From Epiperipatus broadwayi (taxonomy: Eukaryota > Onychophora > Udeonychophora > Euonychophora > Peripatidae): a stretch of DNA of 64,000 nt. The position numbers were made by a program, and so were the translations under genes. Below are positions 11,801 to 26,800 of this stretch, piece after piece (the first letter of the stretch is position 1; every line of letters starts with the position of its first letter). The notes under the pieces are model-generated. The model searched no databases, was not told the DNA's origin, and saw only the letters and a list, made by a program, of their open reading frames with translations. The stretch covers positions 4,600,363 to 4,664,362 of the forward strand of contig JAQFVV010006246.1 of the NCBI GenBank assembly GCA_028023455.1, read 5' to 3'.

Positions 11801-14800
11801 TTACTAGGAACTTGTCCCAATTTTGAACTTCATTATTTTTTACAAGTTGGTGGTACTAGTTTTGTTTATTGAGTTCAAGGAGTCCTAGACTTTTTCCACA
11901 CTCTTTGGTATACCCACCCTACCAGTATTTAAAGTTCTGGAGGTTAACAACTTATTATTCATCAATTTCTTCCTAATAATGACTTGAAATATTTTTATTT
12001 ACTACATAAAGTGTCAGTCATTTCACACTTAGCTATCACATATGTATCTTTATCTTCCTTTCACATTTTCTGCTAATTTTAATCAAATCTCTGTGAGATA
12101 TCGATAGACTGGCTCCACTGTCCACTTCTCTTTTTTACTATTTGACTGCCAATAACTGCATTTAAAAATATGTGATCCATTTCTCTGTCATTCAGGCTCT
12201 TTATACTAACCTCATAATTTAATCTGCCATCAGATTTACAAAATCAATGACTCTGCCTTTCCTAAAATGACAGACTACTTCTAAATGACCTTATTTGTCA
12301 CAGCTTTTACAATTTTTATTTCTATGTTTACACTTATTTTTAAAGTGTCCAGGTTTACCACAATGATAGCACTTGCACTCTTTTGTATCATTATAAAGCT
12401 CTAATAAGTTTTGCTACTTTTTGATTGATTAGCAAAATTTTCCTCAACTGTTATGGCTTTATAAACTCCAATACATTATTTTGTAAAGCCTTTTTTTTTG
12501 ACACATTTCTCCACTGCTCTTATAACTTAGATCAGGGTCACTAAGCAATACTTTTCAGAAATTATCAACCTCTATGCCATATAGGAGTTGTTCCAATAAT
12601 GCATAATTTATTTCTGGACTGAAATCACAGTGTTTACCAGGTTTCTTAGAGCTAAAATAAAGATGACATATGTGTCATGTAGTATTTGATTTTGATTTCT
12701 CAATCTCAGCCGCACTACTCATTTCAAAACTCTCTGAGCGAAATATCCATTTAAAATTTCTACATCTGCATTATATGGAAGTTCCTCTGGATATCTGAGA
12801 TCAGTAAATCTATTTGCAAGTTGTATAATATCTTGACCGGCAAAATAAAGAAAGGTTGACACTTTTAGATGCTCATCTTTCACTTCATTTATAAACATAT
12901 AGTACTCCACATGTTCTACATAACTTTTCCATGAGCCCATGTTGGTTATATTGAATTACACAGATTAAGAACTTCAGTGCCCCCATATTTTATGATTCAC
13001 AGTAGAAGTTATGTGTCAAATCTTGTTCTGAAGGTCTTTAAAGATCAGTCAGGGAGCTAAATAAAGAAAGTACATTCTTTGAAATGTTTGTCTATCCAGA
13101 TTTATTTAATAACAATAATAATATAATAACAGCAACATAAAAAGGTAATAGACCCTTAATATTTGTACACTATATTTTCCTTGAGTGAAAATAGTCTTCT
13201 TTCACTGCAGGAGTAATCCAGTAATTATATTTGTTTTTTTTCCAATCAAATATCTCTTGAAACACAAATAAGCATATCTAATTTTACATATAGAATAAAT
13301 CATTTAAATATTCGCAACATCGGTGCTTACTTCGGCACACACTATTTATACATTATATAATAAGCATCTTCATATCTCTTGCGGTTTGGTTAAGTTTCAG
13401 TTAATTACTCTTTGCTCATAACCTTTTCAATACATAAATCGGTAACTGCTTCTTAATTGCTACTGTTTCATTTTAGTCTTTAATCACTACTAATCAGTCT
13501 ACTAGTCTATAATTGACCATTCTTTACTGCTGATTTGTTATCCCTTCAAATCAACACTAATTTTTATCCAGTACATCCATTTTAGCTGCATCCTCCCTTT
13601 TCTTTGTTTACTGGGGGATAAATATATATGTTCTGATTTGTATACAATTAGCTTTATTTGCATATAAATTCTGTTTAATTTAGTCTATAATTTGGGGACA
13701 ATCTCTCCAGCGAATTTCTAGAGTAAATTTCTCCAATAAAGGGAATGTTATTAAAGTGAAGAAATCTGTGCATATTTACAAAATAATCTTTTATTTACAT
13801 ATACAATTTTATATGTGCGGACATTTCAATATGTAAACTATTAAACATCGACCAAACAACTGCGTATATATAAATCCATCTACTTAAAATCCAATTTCCA
13901 GTAATCAAATATAAGTTTAACTGAATGAATGAGATTAATGGAAATAATTACATCATTAATTTCAATTATTTGAAACTTGGGCAATTTATATGCATGCATC
14001 ACACTTACATGATTTAAAAGGACAAATCAGACATTAAGTATAATACTTAAGACAGAGAGTAAAAAAAAATCATTATTATTTTTAACTTTATAATAAACAT
14101 TTAAATGTACTATATTTAATAAAGTTAATCACAATGTGTGTGTGTATATATATATACACACACACACACAATCATTTTTAATAGTAAATGCTGTTATAAT
14201 AAATAAATTATTTCATTCCCATTTCAATATTTGACCATACAATAAAAAAAATGAACCCTCTTGTGACAATTTCACAATGTTGCTTTTTTTAATCCAAAGC
14301 ATTTTGTACTCCCATTTAAAAATCCCTTGCTTCATCATCAAAATAAGAACTTGTGGGTGTACCTGAATTTGAATAATTAATCTTGCTACCTTATCCAATA
14401 TATATTATATATTACTGCAGTATTGTAACTCATCCACAGTTGTAAATAGTTAAATAAAGGCCAACATTGAATGGCCATCTGAATTTGCAATGAGTGGATT
14501 TTTAAAGCCACCACTGGTAATGTTACAGCTTCATGAAAATGATGGGGAAAAAATTATTTCCAAACATGTTCATCTTACCTTCAAGAAACTGATATTTTAA
14601 TTAAGAACTATCAGGCAACTGAGAAGAAAGACCGTGATGTTTCTTGATCTTAATTTCAAAAGTAAAATCCAGTAAACTTATCTAGGACTGATGCGTGTTA
14701 ATGAACAGGCCATTCATATTTATTTACCTTATTAATAATTAGAAATTTGTGTTTGTAGTCTCCCCTTAATTAATAGAACTTTTCTGTAGCCATATTAGAA

Positions 14801-17800
14801 TTAATACACGCACACACATACAACTACACACACATTAAAATGTAACAGGAATTTTTTCATGCATTTTTTTGTAAATAAAATTTGACCACATTTCTTAAAC
14901 AAATATACAGAACTTTTTTTTGCTACAATTCAAATATTTACACTTATGTACATTATTAGGATTAATTTTTATTATATTTTAAATGCTTATACAAGCGAAT
15001 ATTTTAAGCATAAGTTGATTACAGTTAGTATTTATTATGATTTAATATTTAAATTAAATTTTATGAAATTAGCTCTAATTTAGAATTATTGCATTATAAA
15101 ATTATTTTTAATATTGAAAGTATGCCTTTATATTATATAAATTAATACTCGTGAATCTAATTTATTATAATTTATATATATATTAAAATATTTTTTCAGC
15201 ATGTGGTACTTCTCTTAGTGCTTTGGATGATTTGCAGAATTTTACATCTCCTGGATATCCTAATAATTATACCAATAATTTAACTTGTAATTGGGTTATA
15301 ACAGCTGCTCCAGGATATCTTGTTTGGTTCAACATAACAGTTTTGGATTTAGAAATACATTCATCGTGCAATTATGATAAAATAACTCTTTATATAGGTA
15401 TATAAATATAATACTGTTGAGTTAAAATATTTCCATTAATGCAAAGTATATTCTTTTTCTCTTATATGTTTACATTAACAACATTGCATGTACTGTGTGT
15501 TATTTTTTTTTTAAAAAAAAAAAAATTATTTTATTTTTTTAGTCTATAGTTAACCAATTTTTTTAAAATTTGAATATACCGTATAGATTTAATTTTTAGC
15601 TCAGAGTGATTTTTTTTTCACCTTCTAATCACAATTCTTTCTCCAGATTTGATATGCAAATAGTGAAATGTTTTATTATTTATAAAAATAAAAAAAACAT
15701 GAAATAAATATAAATGATTTTATTTAAAAGATTTTTTTGTGTGTGTGAAAGATTATATGTCCACTTATATCACTTATTAATCATCATAATTGTTCATGGT
15801 TATGTATGCTTTAAAAAGCTAAAAGGAAAATGCATTTGTTAGTAGCTTCATCCATTTTCATTCATGCTATCAGAAATTTATTTTACATTATAATCCTAGC
15901 TATCATGATTAAACTTTTCAGAATGATAGTTATGTGAACGTTCGTTTTTTTCTAATTATGTTATTGATGTATGTTAAATAACGTTGCAAGGATTTGATCT
16001 TAAAGTTTAATAAAAACCAAATTTATATAAAGCATATAATCTCATAATACAGTAAATTAATATTAAAATAAATTTGTATGCATCTCTAAAAATCATTCTA
16101 AATATTCTTAGCCTATGTACTCAATATTTATTCACCATTTTGATAATCTATTTTAAATTTAATTAATTTAAATTAGAACTTTCACCAATGAATATTATTT
16201 ATCATCATTGCCTTATCATCATAGTAACACTACAATGTTATTGTCCTGTTGATAAAAATAATATTATGGTTATAGTATACTGTATGAATGTGATACTGCT
16301 TCAAAAAGCCATTTATAATCTTGTTTTAAAATAATTATTGTAAAAATGGGAAATAAAGTTGGAGATTGTATGCATCCAAATTTTATTTCAAATGCCACAT
16401 ATTTTTCATATCTATGACTAGAAACAATCTGTTCAATAATATCTTTGGAAAGTTTTTTTTTTTTTGTTTTTTTACTGGAATTGATCTTTCACAAATCATA
16501 TTCTACAAATTTTCTCTCTATGAAAATATTATTCATAATATCAGTGCCGTCTAATTAAAATTACAGCAATTCATAACTCTGCAAATGATTGTTTGTTTTA
16601 TTTATAAAATTTTATTTTTTAAAATAAAATGAAAGAAGTACTAAAATCAAAGGAGAAAGACTTTTAAGCATACTAATGGTAACTTGTGCACAACAGCAGT
16701 TTGAATTTATTGGCATAAATGCTGAAATATATTGATTTGAAACAATAAGATATAAAGGGTCTGAAACAGATAAGTAGTAGATAATAGTGCACAGAAGAAT
16801 ATTGTATAGATTAACACTGACAAATGATAATAAATAATAGTGTGATTGATGAAGTTAAAAATAACATAATGATTTAAGTAATTTTAAAGGATAACATTTT
16901 TAACAAATAGGTGACTAAAATTATTTTTATTCTTTTTAAGGTAATTATCCATATTGGACTTTCTGTAGTCATAATACTTCTAGTTTGCCTGTAACAAGTC
17001 TCTATTTTAATTCTTTAACCGTGAAATTTACTACTGACATTAATAACAGTGGAAAAGGATTTGTTGCTATTTATAAAGCAGGTAAGTTATTAACTGCTGC
17101 ATTTTGTTATATTTAGGTAATCCATTGTAATCAAATCATTTAAAAAATATATATATTGAGAGGTTTATCTGTCTCATAGCATATAACAACATAGTGGTAT
17201 GCTAGCAGTTATATATATAAAGTTGAAAGGTAAAATAGAAATAAACACAGACACATATTACCCTGGAATAACAGTTAAGGATTAAATCATTTTGAATTTT
17301 GGGGAAAAAATATTATAAATTAAACATTTAAAAGATATTTTATTCTAATTTTGAAATTAAAACAAGCATGTTTTTATGTTATGATAGATATACTGGTAAT
17401 TATAAAATTCCATGATTAGCACTTTTTTTTTTTTATTAATGCTTGTATACATTATTTTGATAAAAATTCTACAAAGTTGTTTTTGAAAGTATTAATGTAA
17501 ATTGAAAAGAATCATTAACCTTTTTCAATCAAGATAAAGAAAACTTATTTTTAATTACTGTTTTCTTATTCCACCCTGATTTTAAAAAAAGTTAGAAAAA
17601 AAGATTAGAGGGTCAGGGTGGAATAAGAAAACAATAATTAAAAATAAATGTGTTTTTTTTAAAAATATAATTGATATAATTGAGGGAAAAATAGGGCAAT
17701 TCAGCTGCTGCTACTAATTCACAAGGATAAAAGTTTGGATTCACATGGAAGCAAGATTCAGTTTTAATGTGGTTCATAGCTTGTGTGTATTAGACAGCAT

Positions 17801-20800
17801 AGAGACTGAAGAAAGCTTACCATAGGCTAACAGTTACTGAATTATATCTTTCCCGAAGATGACAATAAGCCAGTCTTCTGTTTAAAAAATCAGCTTATCC
17901 AGAAAGTCTATCAGCTTGCTGAAGAATAAGTATGTATGCAGAGAGGCACAGTTAAAAGTACTGCATCATATATATAAAGTACAGCTGGTGAGGAAGGTTA
18001 TATATACATTGAGAATAATAGTATTTTAAATGTCTTTTATCAACTAAAAATGAAACAAGGAAAGAAAATAATAAATAACATTTGTGTTTAGAAGATTATT
18101 GGTTCCTGATATTATTTATAATAATATGGTTTATTAGATATATGTTTTTCTAAATTTTAATGTGTTCATGCATTTTTATGCACACACATATATGTTAAAT
18201 TAATCATTATGTAAATCCTTTTTAAACTATTAAAACTTTTAAAATCTGTAACCTTATAATGTTTCTTTGGGTATTCAATTCTATATTTCTTTTTTTATTG
18301 ACGTAATTAATTTCATGCCTCAATAATTTCTGACTTACCTCTTAAGTCTGTTAATGTTAGCCTTCACCAAAATGTGCGAAGTTGTTAAATAATATATTTA
18401 TAATAAATTCATTTTATATTTATGATTCGGCTAGCTTGGAAATTATCAAATCTTTCTATTTTGTAAATTATCTCAGATGCTTTCTTGTATTGTTAAATAG
18501 TTTAATGAATTATCTTAGCTCCAGAGACACATCTAACTTTCATGATTAGCTATGAGTGTGGGTGTACCATAATTTATGCAGGTGGATATCTTAGTTTAGC
18601 AATAGAAATATGTTAGAATTATAATCTTTATCCCATTGTTATTAATTTCGATTGGTATCCATTGAATTTGTCTTTATAATTAAACCAATCTAATGTTAGT
18701 TGAGGATTTGCAAGTTAATCATTCATCAATGTGGGCCTTGGGAGTGAGTCATTATTTTTAGCAATTAAATATAAATCTTGTTCTATAATAAACGATAGAT
18801 GTTATTATGAGCGATGCCAAAGTTTTTCCCTTAAGCCAGGGAAATCACTGGATATTTATGTTTATAGGTATCATTCTGCTTTATTAGGAAGGGCATAGTT
18901 CAAAGTGCTCCATGGAAAGCTGTGTCTGTTATGTGGTCAGGTGGTTAGTGGCAGAAGTTCCCGCATATCTGGATTTGCTTGTATGACTGGTCTCATAGGG
19001 TCCCTGGTAGAAATCCCGTCCATGAGTTTATATTTCCCTTCTGGTTTACATCTCAAGTTTTGCTCTGTTATATTGTTCTATGGCACCTCTATCAATACCA
19101 CCTCTCGCTTAGTTAATTATTCTTTTTTTCTCTGCTTATGATTTCACTTCCCAAGCCTCCCAAATTCTTTGCCTCAAATAACAGGCTCTCTGTAGAATTA
19201 ATCATTAATATAACTTTATATATATGTAATCTATTGTTGGGATAAGTTAATTTGCTACCGTACATCTTGTTCAACTTTTATCTCACATGATAGCTAATGT
19301 ACTTAGTCTGGGGCATGAAATAACCTTTTTACTACCATAAATACCCAAAGGGACAGGTCGAATGCTTAATATGTTAATAATGTAAACTCAAGCCACATTG
19401 AGAGTATTGACTAAGATCAACTTTATGTATGTAAATAAATTTATATTAATATTAAATATAGCTTTAAATTATATCTACATCTATTTTCTTCATGCCGTAT
19501 AGCCAGTGTCTCATGTCAAAATCAATCAAATATAACTAGGTCATTCATTAGATTTAAAATAATAATTAGTTATAATAAAATTATAACAGTCTGGGTGTGT
19601 ATGAGTCTTACCGTATCTGCTGTACAGGGCACCACCAGGCCATTCGAACCTGGAATATTTGTAAAATTTTAGTATTTGTGTTACTATCAAAATGCACATG
19701 CATATATAATTTAGCTATATATAAATATATCAAATCAAATAAATGACAAACTCTTATCGATTAAAAATTAATAAATTTCTTCTAGCACTTTCAAAGGTAT
19801 AACCTTCATTTTCAAGAAGTACAATATTCCTTCATTTTCAAAAAGTGCAGTATGCAAATAAGGATGGGAAAAAATCTAAATCTGCCACTTCTTAGATATT
19901 GTGTAAAATGTCTCTTTTTTATTCATCGTGTGCACGTTCAATATAATATAGCATGCCTCCTTCACTTTTCTACACAATTCATGCCATTCTCTACACATAA
20001 CATGAGGCTTGCCTGGCCTGCACTGGTGGCCCATAGCAGCAGCATGCTGCACCAAAATAGAGGTGTGGGGTGGGTCAACAGAGGTCTTATTATATGCATA
20101 TACATGCTGGGCCAGTCTCCCCATTCTGCTGGTCAATTATTATTGCTACACACTATCTTGTAAACCACTTTCTGGGTGTGTATCGGGGGGTATAGTCCTT
20201 AGTATTATATATACTCCTGTTGAGATTAGGAGGGGAGCAGTAACATACGCTAAAATCCGTGCTAAAGATTGTAAGCCTTTATGAATATTTTTAATAGATG
20301 GCAGCAAAATACAGGGGTTTATTCTGTTTCAGTTCATGAATGGGACCACGTTTAAATTTTCTGATAATGTTATCAATTGCTCTTTTATTGTATTTTGCAT
20401 GTATTAGCTCATTTCTGAACATTTCAATGTTTTTCCTTTTGTCAGCCGCAAAGCTGCACAGATTATTGTTTCTGTATAAGAAAGATTTGAGGCCAGCCAT
20501 TTTATATGTATTTGGAGTGTTAGATAAGTGGTGTATGTGGCCTCTAACATTGGTAGGTTTGATGTCTATTCTGTAACAGAAGTGAGGAGCACTCAATCAT
20601 CACTTGAAGGTCTAGATATTTAATGCTATTAGGAGCTACATTTTGATTTGTGTTTATGTTCAGACCTGATGCTGTTGGGAGGTCTGTGTTAATGTCTTCT
20701 ATAGTTTCTTTAGTCTCAGCTACAAAAATGTCATCAACATATCTAGTATATAGCACTAATCCACAGTCCACATATCTCGGAATGATAATTTGCTCATATG

Positions 20801-23800
20801 CGCTCATCATGATGCTGGCCACAATTCCATTCATCGGAAGAACCATCAGCCACCCGTTGAGCATATGGTTTTGTTCATCGATAAATACTGTGTACATGTT
20901 TTTGTTTATCCAGTTCAACAAAGCTACCATGAACTGGACACACTCCTGACTCATTCCATGTATGATGAGTGCTTCTTTTACAAGTATAATAGACTTAGGT
21001 CTGTCAATGGATCCGTATAATTCTGCAACATCAAGCGCTGTCATCTGTGTATTTTGTTCAGGGGCCACATTCTTCAGTCTGTTTACAAAGTCAAAAGATG
21101 ACTTGAGTGCTTCTTAATAGACTTAGGCCTGTCAATTGATCCATATAATTCTGCAACATCAAGCCCTGTCATCTGTAAAATTTTGTTCAGGCCACATTCT
21201 TCAGTCTGTTTACAAAGTCAAAAGATGACTTGATAGCATAATCCCCATATCCTGTGGCTTGTGTGATCCATGTATTTATGGTCTTAGCTGCCTTATAATA
21301 GTGAACCCCAATGAATTCAATCATCAATATCAGTGCTATATTCTCCTTATGGGTTTTGGCATTTGAAAACATTCTTGGGGGAGTAGTTGCTGATGGGTAC
21401 ATTCAGCCTTAGAGAATGCTTTAAATGTGTGAGGCCTGAGCACAGTAGAGACAAATTTGTCTTTATTCAATTTAAAGTTGATCTCTGGGTAAATTTTAGT
21501 TTGTCTATTTGTTGCTGAATTTTGTTTATATACTCCCCTGTATCCATAATCACAAATCTATGTCCCTTATCCTCCTTCATGACAATGATCTTATTTTGAT
21601 CCATAAACCTTTGTGTTGCTGCCGTCCTATATTTCCACTGTTTCTTCTGTGGTTATATAGCCTTATGTTATATACATCTGGCAATTTTCACTATATACGC
21701 CTCCTTAAATGGGTTATTGTCCAAACTGGCTACAGTGTCAGCTACAAGATCCATCTTAGAAAACTTCCACCCTTCTCCAACAAATCTAGGGCCTTTATTC
21801 AAAACTGTTTAAGCAGATACGTACTGCTAAGTTCCCAATTTTGTTTTATTATAATTATATATGACTATTAGCCCATGCCACTAGCTCTAAAAGATGCAGA
21901 GATTTATAATAAATAACTTCTTAGATGTTGCCTCTTCCAGTAATACCACACAAAAAAAACAATTTACTGATGCACATAATGTATTATTTAAAATCGAGGA
22001 ATAAATTTATCTTGATTTTAATATTAATGTTAAATTTAAATTTAAATTATTTTAGGAAGTTTGCACGGATGGACAGTTTATAACAGTTTGATTTATAATG
22101 TTGAGTATAGTAGATAGATTACATAAATTACGCAATTAAAACTTTTCAATTATTCAACCTCAGGCTAAAAGTTCGTAGCTAAATCTATGTTCGTTTCCTG
22201 ATATACGAACGCAACCAATGCAATATGAAAATGTTAGCATAAAATGATGCTGACAGGAATGTGCATTTGCAGTGTGATATTATTTGAATGAAATGATCCT
22301 CATCCAGTACAGGAATGTGTATGTCTGGCAAAGAAATCATGTATATAAAATGCTACATATGGGGGAGTGCGGTACGTTGCCAACTTACATTCCCTGTCGA
22401 TAGAGCAAAAGGAGGTCAATATTGCAGGAAATACGTCCATTGCAATGTAATATGACTACATCTTTGGAATCATGCATTCAGTTGGGCATGTTGCCCTGTA
22501 TGCTAACACACTTCACATTACATTGATATGACTCAACTATGAGACAAATAGTCTGAAATTAAACCTCCGAAAACTAACAAACTTAAATGAATTTATGCAG
22601 CTATCTACACCCAACTTTAAATTTAATTTAGGTAACAGATAAAAATAAATAAAAGAAATATGGAAATGATTATTAAACATATGCATAAAAAATATTAATA
22701 ATTGATTTAGAATTCTTTAGGTCAGATGAGAAATTTTCTTAGAGGTTTACATATTTGAAAAAGTTCCTTAGATAGTCAGGTTAAGAGTTCATTTAAAAAT
22801 TGTGTTTAGTAGGCACATTAAAAAAAACTTGTTTGAGAGATCTAAAAGTTCATATTTATAAAAGTCTATACTTTCCATTTGATCCTGGTGATTCATGAAT
22901 TCCCTCACTGATTACATTATTTGCCAAAGTTTCTTGGAGATGTAATTGCTGCAAGCCATTCATTCTATCTTGGAACTGTCATCAGGAGTTTGTCTCAGCC
23001 AGCGCAGATAAAGAAAATGAAATCTATTGCGTAACCCTTACATCATGGAGTCTGCAATATATCTAGCTGTAAGATGTTTTAACTAGTCAGGATCATTCTA
23101 TGAATAGTCAATCACCTCCTTTAAATCCAATTATTTTTCTTTTTATAGTATCTGGCTTCCTTATCTCGAATCCTCCGGATCGTTGGAACATGACGTCATT
23201 ATTGGTCCTTTCTGGTCCATTGTTTCATTGGTCAATTTTTAATTTTTATCTCTTATCTGACTTTTCTATTATATAGTGCCCAAGGGCTCATCTTCCACTT
23301 TAAGATTCAAATATGACTTGAATAGAAATTAACATTTATTTTTATTTTCTTTTATACAACTTTCTCTTTTAAAAATATTTATCTATCTTTAGATCTTATA
23401 TTTTTCTTCACAAAAAAAAATATTTTTCATTAAATAAAATCCTTTCATTGTACATTCTTAATTTTAATTTATTAGATTTTAATATTAAAAAACTTTTGCG
23501 AAATGTATAAATTACCTATGTCAAAGTCTGGAGAAAATTAATATAAAAGATTAAGTAACAAGAAAGCTAATTTTCTAAAATCAGTGGGTCTGCAGTCCCT
23601 TAAACAAATAAAAAACATTATTCTGGCAATTCAAATCCAAACAAAATATTATGTCAGTTAATCTGGAAATGTAACCATTTTATAAATATCTGAATTCACA
23701 CATGAACAGAATAAATCTTACATAATTTGATTAACTAGCACATTTATTCTTTGTAGTGTACACACAACCCAATCTTTATACACATAAAAAAAAACACAGA

Positions 23801-26800
23801 CAACTATTGGCATGCTCATTAGATAACATTTATAATACAAGCTTTAATAAATTAGGTCATGTGACATGAGACTTGATATCTTTGCTTATATATATATATT
23901 TTGTAACGAGCACAGATATTGGTATACATTTAGCCGATGTTTTATTTATTCATTCGGAGGTTTTTTAATTTAGTTGGTCCTCAATGTAGGAAACGATAGT
24001 TCATTTCTCCTTTCTTTAACAGCTGAAAGAATTGACCGTGCGTCTGTCAATTCCTCCAACTCCGTACTACTACATATAGTCACATCGTAATAATCAATTT
24101 CCAGTCACTAATAATTTTCAACCTTGTCCTTTTATATTCATTTGAAGGATTGCATTTACATTACGTCATCGATGCGATGGTCCTTTTCGTTGAGGTCCGA
24201 TTTCCCAATGGATTTATTTCATTTGCTAAAAGTTTCTATTGTTTTCCTATCTGACCGATATTTTTACATTTAAATGCCCAAGGCTGTTTTACATTTGACT
24301 AATTAAATTTATCATTTCCATTTCTGATTAATTAACCTGTTTTCCAAATCAAAGATATATTTTTATCTCTAAATCTTTTTAAGTTTTTGTTTTTAAAATA
24401 CCTTTTCTATTTTTAATACAGTTTTATTTTAATAATTTTTTTTTATCTGTGCGATTTAATATATACGAGTTTAAGATGATATTTAATTTCAATTTTTAAT
24501 TCTAAAAGAAAATTTTTAAATGCGAACTTTTTAATTTACTTTCATGTTTAATAAATAAAAAAAAACAACAATGTAACGAACGTCTGTGCTCGTTACATAT
24601 ATACGAGTTTAAGATGATATTTAATTTCAATTTTTAATTCTAAAAGAAAATTTTTAAATGTGAACTTTTTAATTTACTTTCATGTTTAATAAATAAAAAA
24701 ACAACAACAATGTAACGAACGTCTGTGCTCGTTACAATATATATATCATAAGTTCACATACATAAAATTGAATTCCCAGGAATCAAATGCAGAGTTAACT
24801 ATTGTGCCAATCAAAACATGCTTATCCATCTAACACGAGCTGGAACTCACAAAATGTACTTCAAACCCAGTTGAGCTTGAGATTTTGGTTAGGGACCAGC
24901 CTGGATTCGAACCCACTCCAAGCCCCAGGTCAAACACCTAATGGACAACATAACAATGATGGCACACAAGAATTAATTCTTAATCCGGCCCGCTAGCAAA
25001 TCGGAGAAAACAATAAGACTCATGCATTTAAACATATATATAAACAACTTAAATACTAGACATTCCACAGATAAAATCTAATATAATTAGTTAATAGGGG
25101 TTTTACTAATGAAAAGCTATGGGTAATTAGGAATTGGATTGATTTAATAATGAGACAGAAACTAATAGATAATGAATTATAAAATATATTTATTGACAAA
25201 TTTCATATGTATCTTGATATAATATTATTTAGCATGCAGGCATTTTATTTATTAAGTGACATTACTCTAGGCCATTTAAACAATAATTGATATGTTGGCA
25301 AATAGATTTGTGGCCATTATTTAATGGAAACAAATATCACGCTATATAACTAATCACTACATTAACTTATTAGTTATGTCCTTTTATAATCAGTTCGAGT
25401 GGCTATTTTACATGAGATCAAACCAAGTCTGGAGTGAAGCTTAATAATACGTCTAATTATAATAAATTTATATATTTAATATGGGCTTGTAAAGCATGCT
25501 TTAGATCGAACGGGTTTTCAAGACTGCTTCGGTTCAATGCCGAAGATTGCATATTAGGGAGGCAGAGTTGGCTATAATGATTTTACTAATATGCTAGGCA
25601 CAAGTCAAATATAATAACAAGGTGGCTCTGCAGATGGAAAAATAGTTTTTAGGGTTTTTGTGACCAACAACAGTTTACCCAATAACCGGTCATCATGCTG
25701 CTAATGGGGAACCTTTATTTGGTTCATAAGAAGCGGGGGACTTACGTGCTAATCTGGCCTGTAGCGCAGACTTAGCTACAGCACTACCCATAAAAGAGGA
25801 AGATGGGCTGGACTTACCATGGCTCCATCTTATATATATATATATATTGTACCTATATTGATATAGGCACATATAATTTTTATCTAAAATTATTATTAAA
25901 GTAATCTTTCGTAAAAGAAAAACATAAAATTAAATGTTGAAGAGTTTATTCAGTTTGTTTTAGAAAAAGATAGGAATTAAATAGTTTTTATTAGTATTCG
26001 TAAAAATATAAATATACAAATCTCTTTTCATTCAAGTTTAATTAAAGAAAAAATAATATTAAAACTAAATAGTAAATTGTATTAAAAATATATGACCGTA
26101 TATATGTGCGATTGTCAACAATAGAATAAATGTTATTATAAAGTTAAAGAAGATTATTATTAAAAAACACGGCAATGGTTATTAATTAAAATATAAAACA
26201 ACATCTCTGCATGGCTATTACTAATTAAGCAATCTTCCAAAACACGTTTATCAAATGATTATCATTGGAATTTGATAACAGATCTTTGCCGAAGATATTA
26301 GAAAGACAACAAGGCGCAGGTATAAATAGACTTTTTTATCGGACAGTGAGTCAGTTCACAAAGTTATTGAGAGAGTGCAGTTCGGAAATTGATTGAGTCA
26401 GTTAAGAAACAAAATGCGGTGCTGAGAATATTTTGGAACACACGTTTATCTCCAGCCCAGATGTCCGAGAAAACAGCAGATCTGCCCGTGAAATAATGTC
26501 AGCTTAACATCTTAGAAAATCTCCGCCAGTATCTAATTGTCTCCGATAGTAATAATCGTGAAAATCAGGAAACTCAGCAAGGAAATGTCCCAGCCGGCTG
26601 GAAGCATTCATACTGGAACCATTCATACTGGAAGAAAACAAAGTGTTAAATCTACGTTCAAAATCCTAGGTAAAACATTTGCTTATTTTCGTTTATACTG
26701 TAATAGCCATTGCATTTCATTAATTCGTGCGAATCCTCCAAGAGTCTAATTATATGAACTCGATATCATACATAAATGAACTATTGATGTGTGTGATTAA

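Larger units (their letters stand above)
11063..13828 (-). mobile_element. Ty3/gypsy-like LTR retrotransposon, internally deleted
   Basis: Two related LTRs (11063-11410 and about 13012-13828) bracket gag and protease remnants on the minus strand. The LTRs start TG and end CA in plus orientation. The outer flanks share the 5-bp duplication atatg (11058-11062 and 13829-13833). A purine-rich stretch, agagagaaaggag on the minus strand, abuts the 3' LTR at 11411-11423, as a polypurine tract should. No RT, RNase H or integrase is recognisable, so pol is largely missing. Many stops and about a tenth of LTR positions differing by eye indicate an old insertion. Confidence 0.85.
9877..15199. other. Intron 3 (CUB B/C boundary, phase 1)
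   Basis: A 5.3-kb intron filled mainly by repeats: 1.3 tandem units of the dispersed repeat (10299-10880), a decayed Ty3/gypsy-like LTR element (11063-13828), an alternating GT/AT/AC microsatellite (14134-14171) and a LINE 5' relic (14200-14790). The final 400 bases are AT-rich with nothing recognised before the acceptor tttcag. Confidence 0.8.
19876..21800 (-). mobile_element. Penelope-like element (RT plus GIY-YIG), degraded
   Basis: On the minus strand, from right to left, come an N-terminal LDNNPFKEAYI piece (about 21730), a DKGHRFVIMDTGEYI piece (about 21570), AKTHKENIAL (about 21360), the RT core with YTRYVDDIFVAET (about 20735), an HFCYRIDIKPTNVRGH piece (about 20570), and then KVVYKIVCSNN and WHELCRKVKEACYI, fitting the two ends of a GIY-YIG endonuclease (about 20180 and 19930). 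This domain order is specific to Penelope-like elements. Frames are broken and a 128-base internal duplication disrupts the RT region. Confidence 0.85.

Noticed and set aside
20340-21020. Plus-strand frames of 76 to 99 residues
   Set aside because: Antisense to the Penelope-like RT with its YVDD motif.
23130-23300. Possible second LTR related to 23902-24736
   Set aside because: A few shared phrases (acgtcat, tctgac, gcccaagg) suggest kinship, but no TG..CA ends or continuous match could be established by eye.
24880-24960. Possible minus-strand tRNA-derived SINE (gggttcgaatcc B box)
   Set aside because: Only the B-box-like match is convincing; no A box at the right spacing, tail or target duplication was found.
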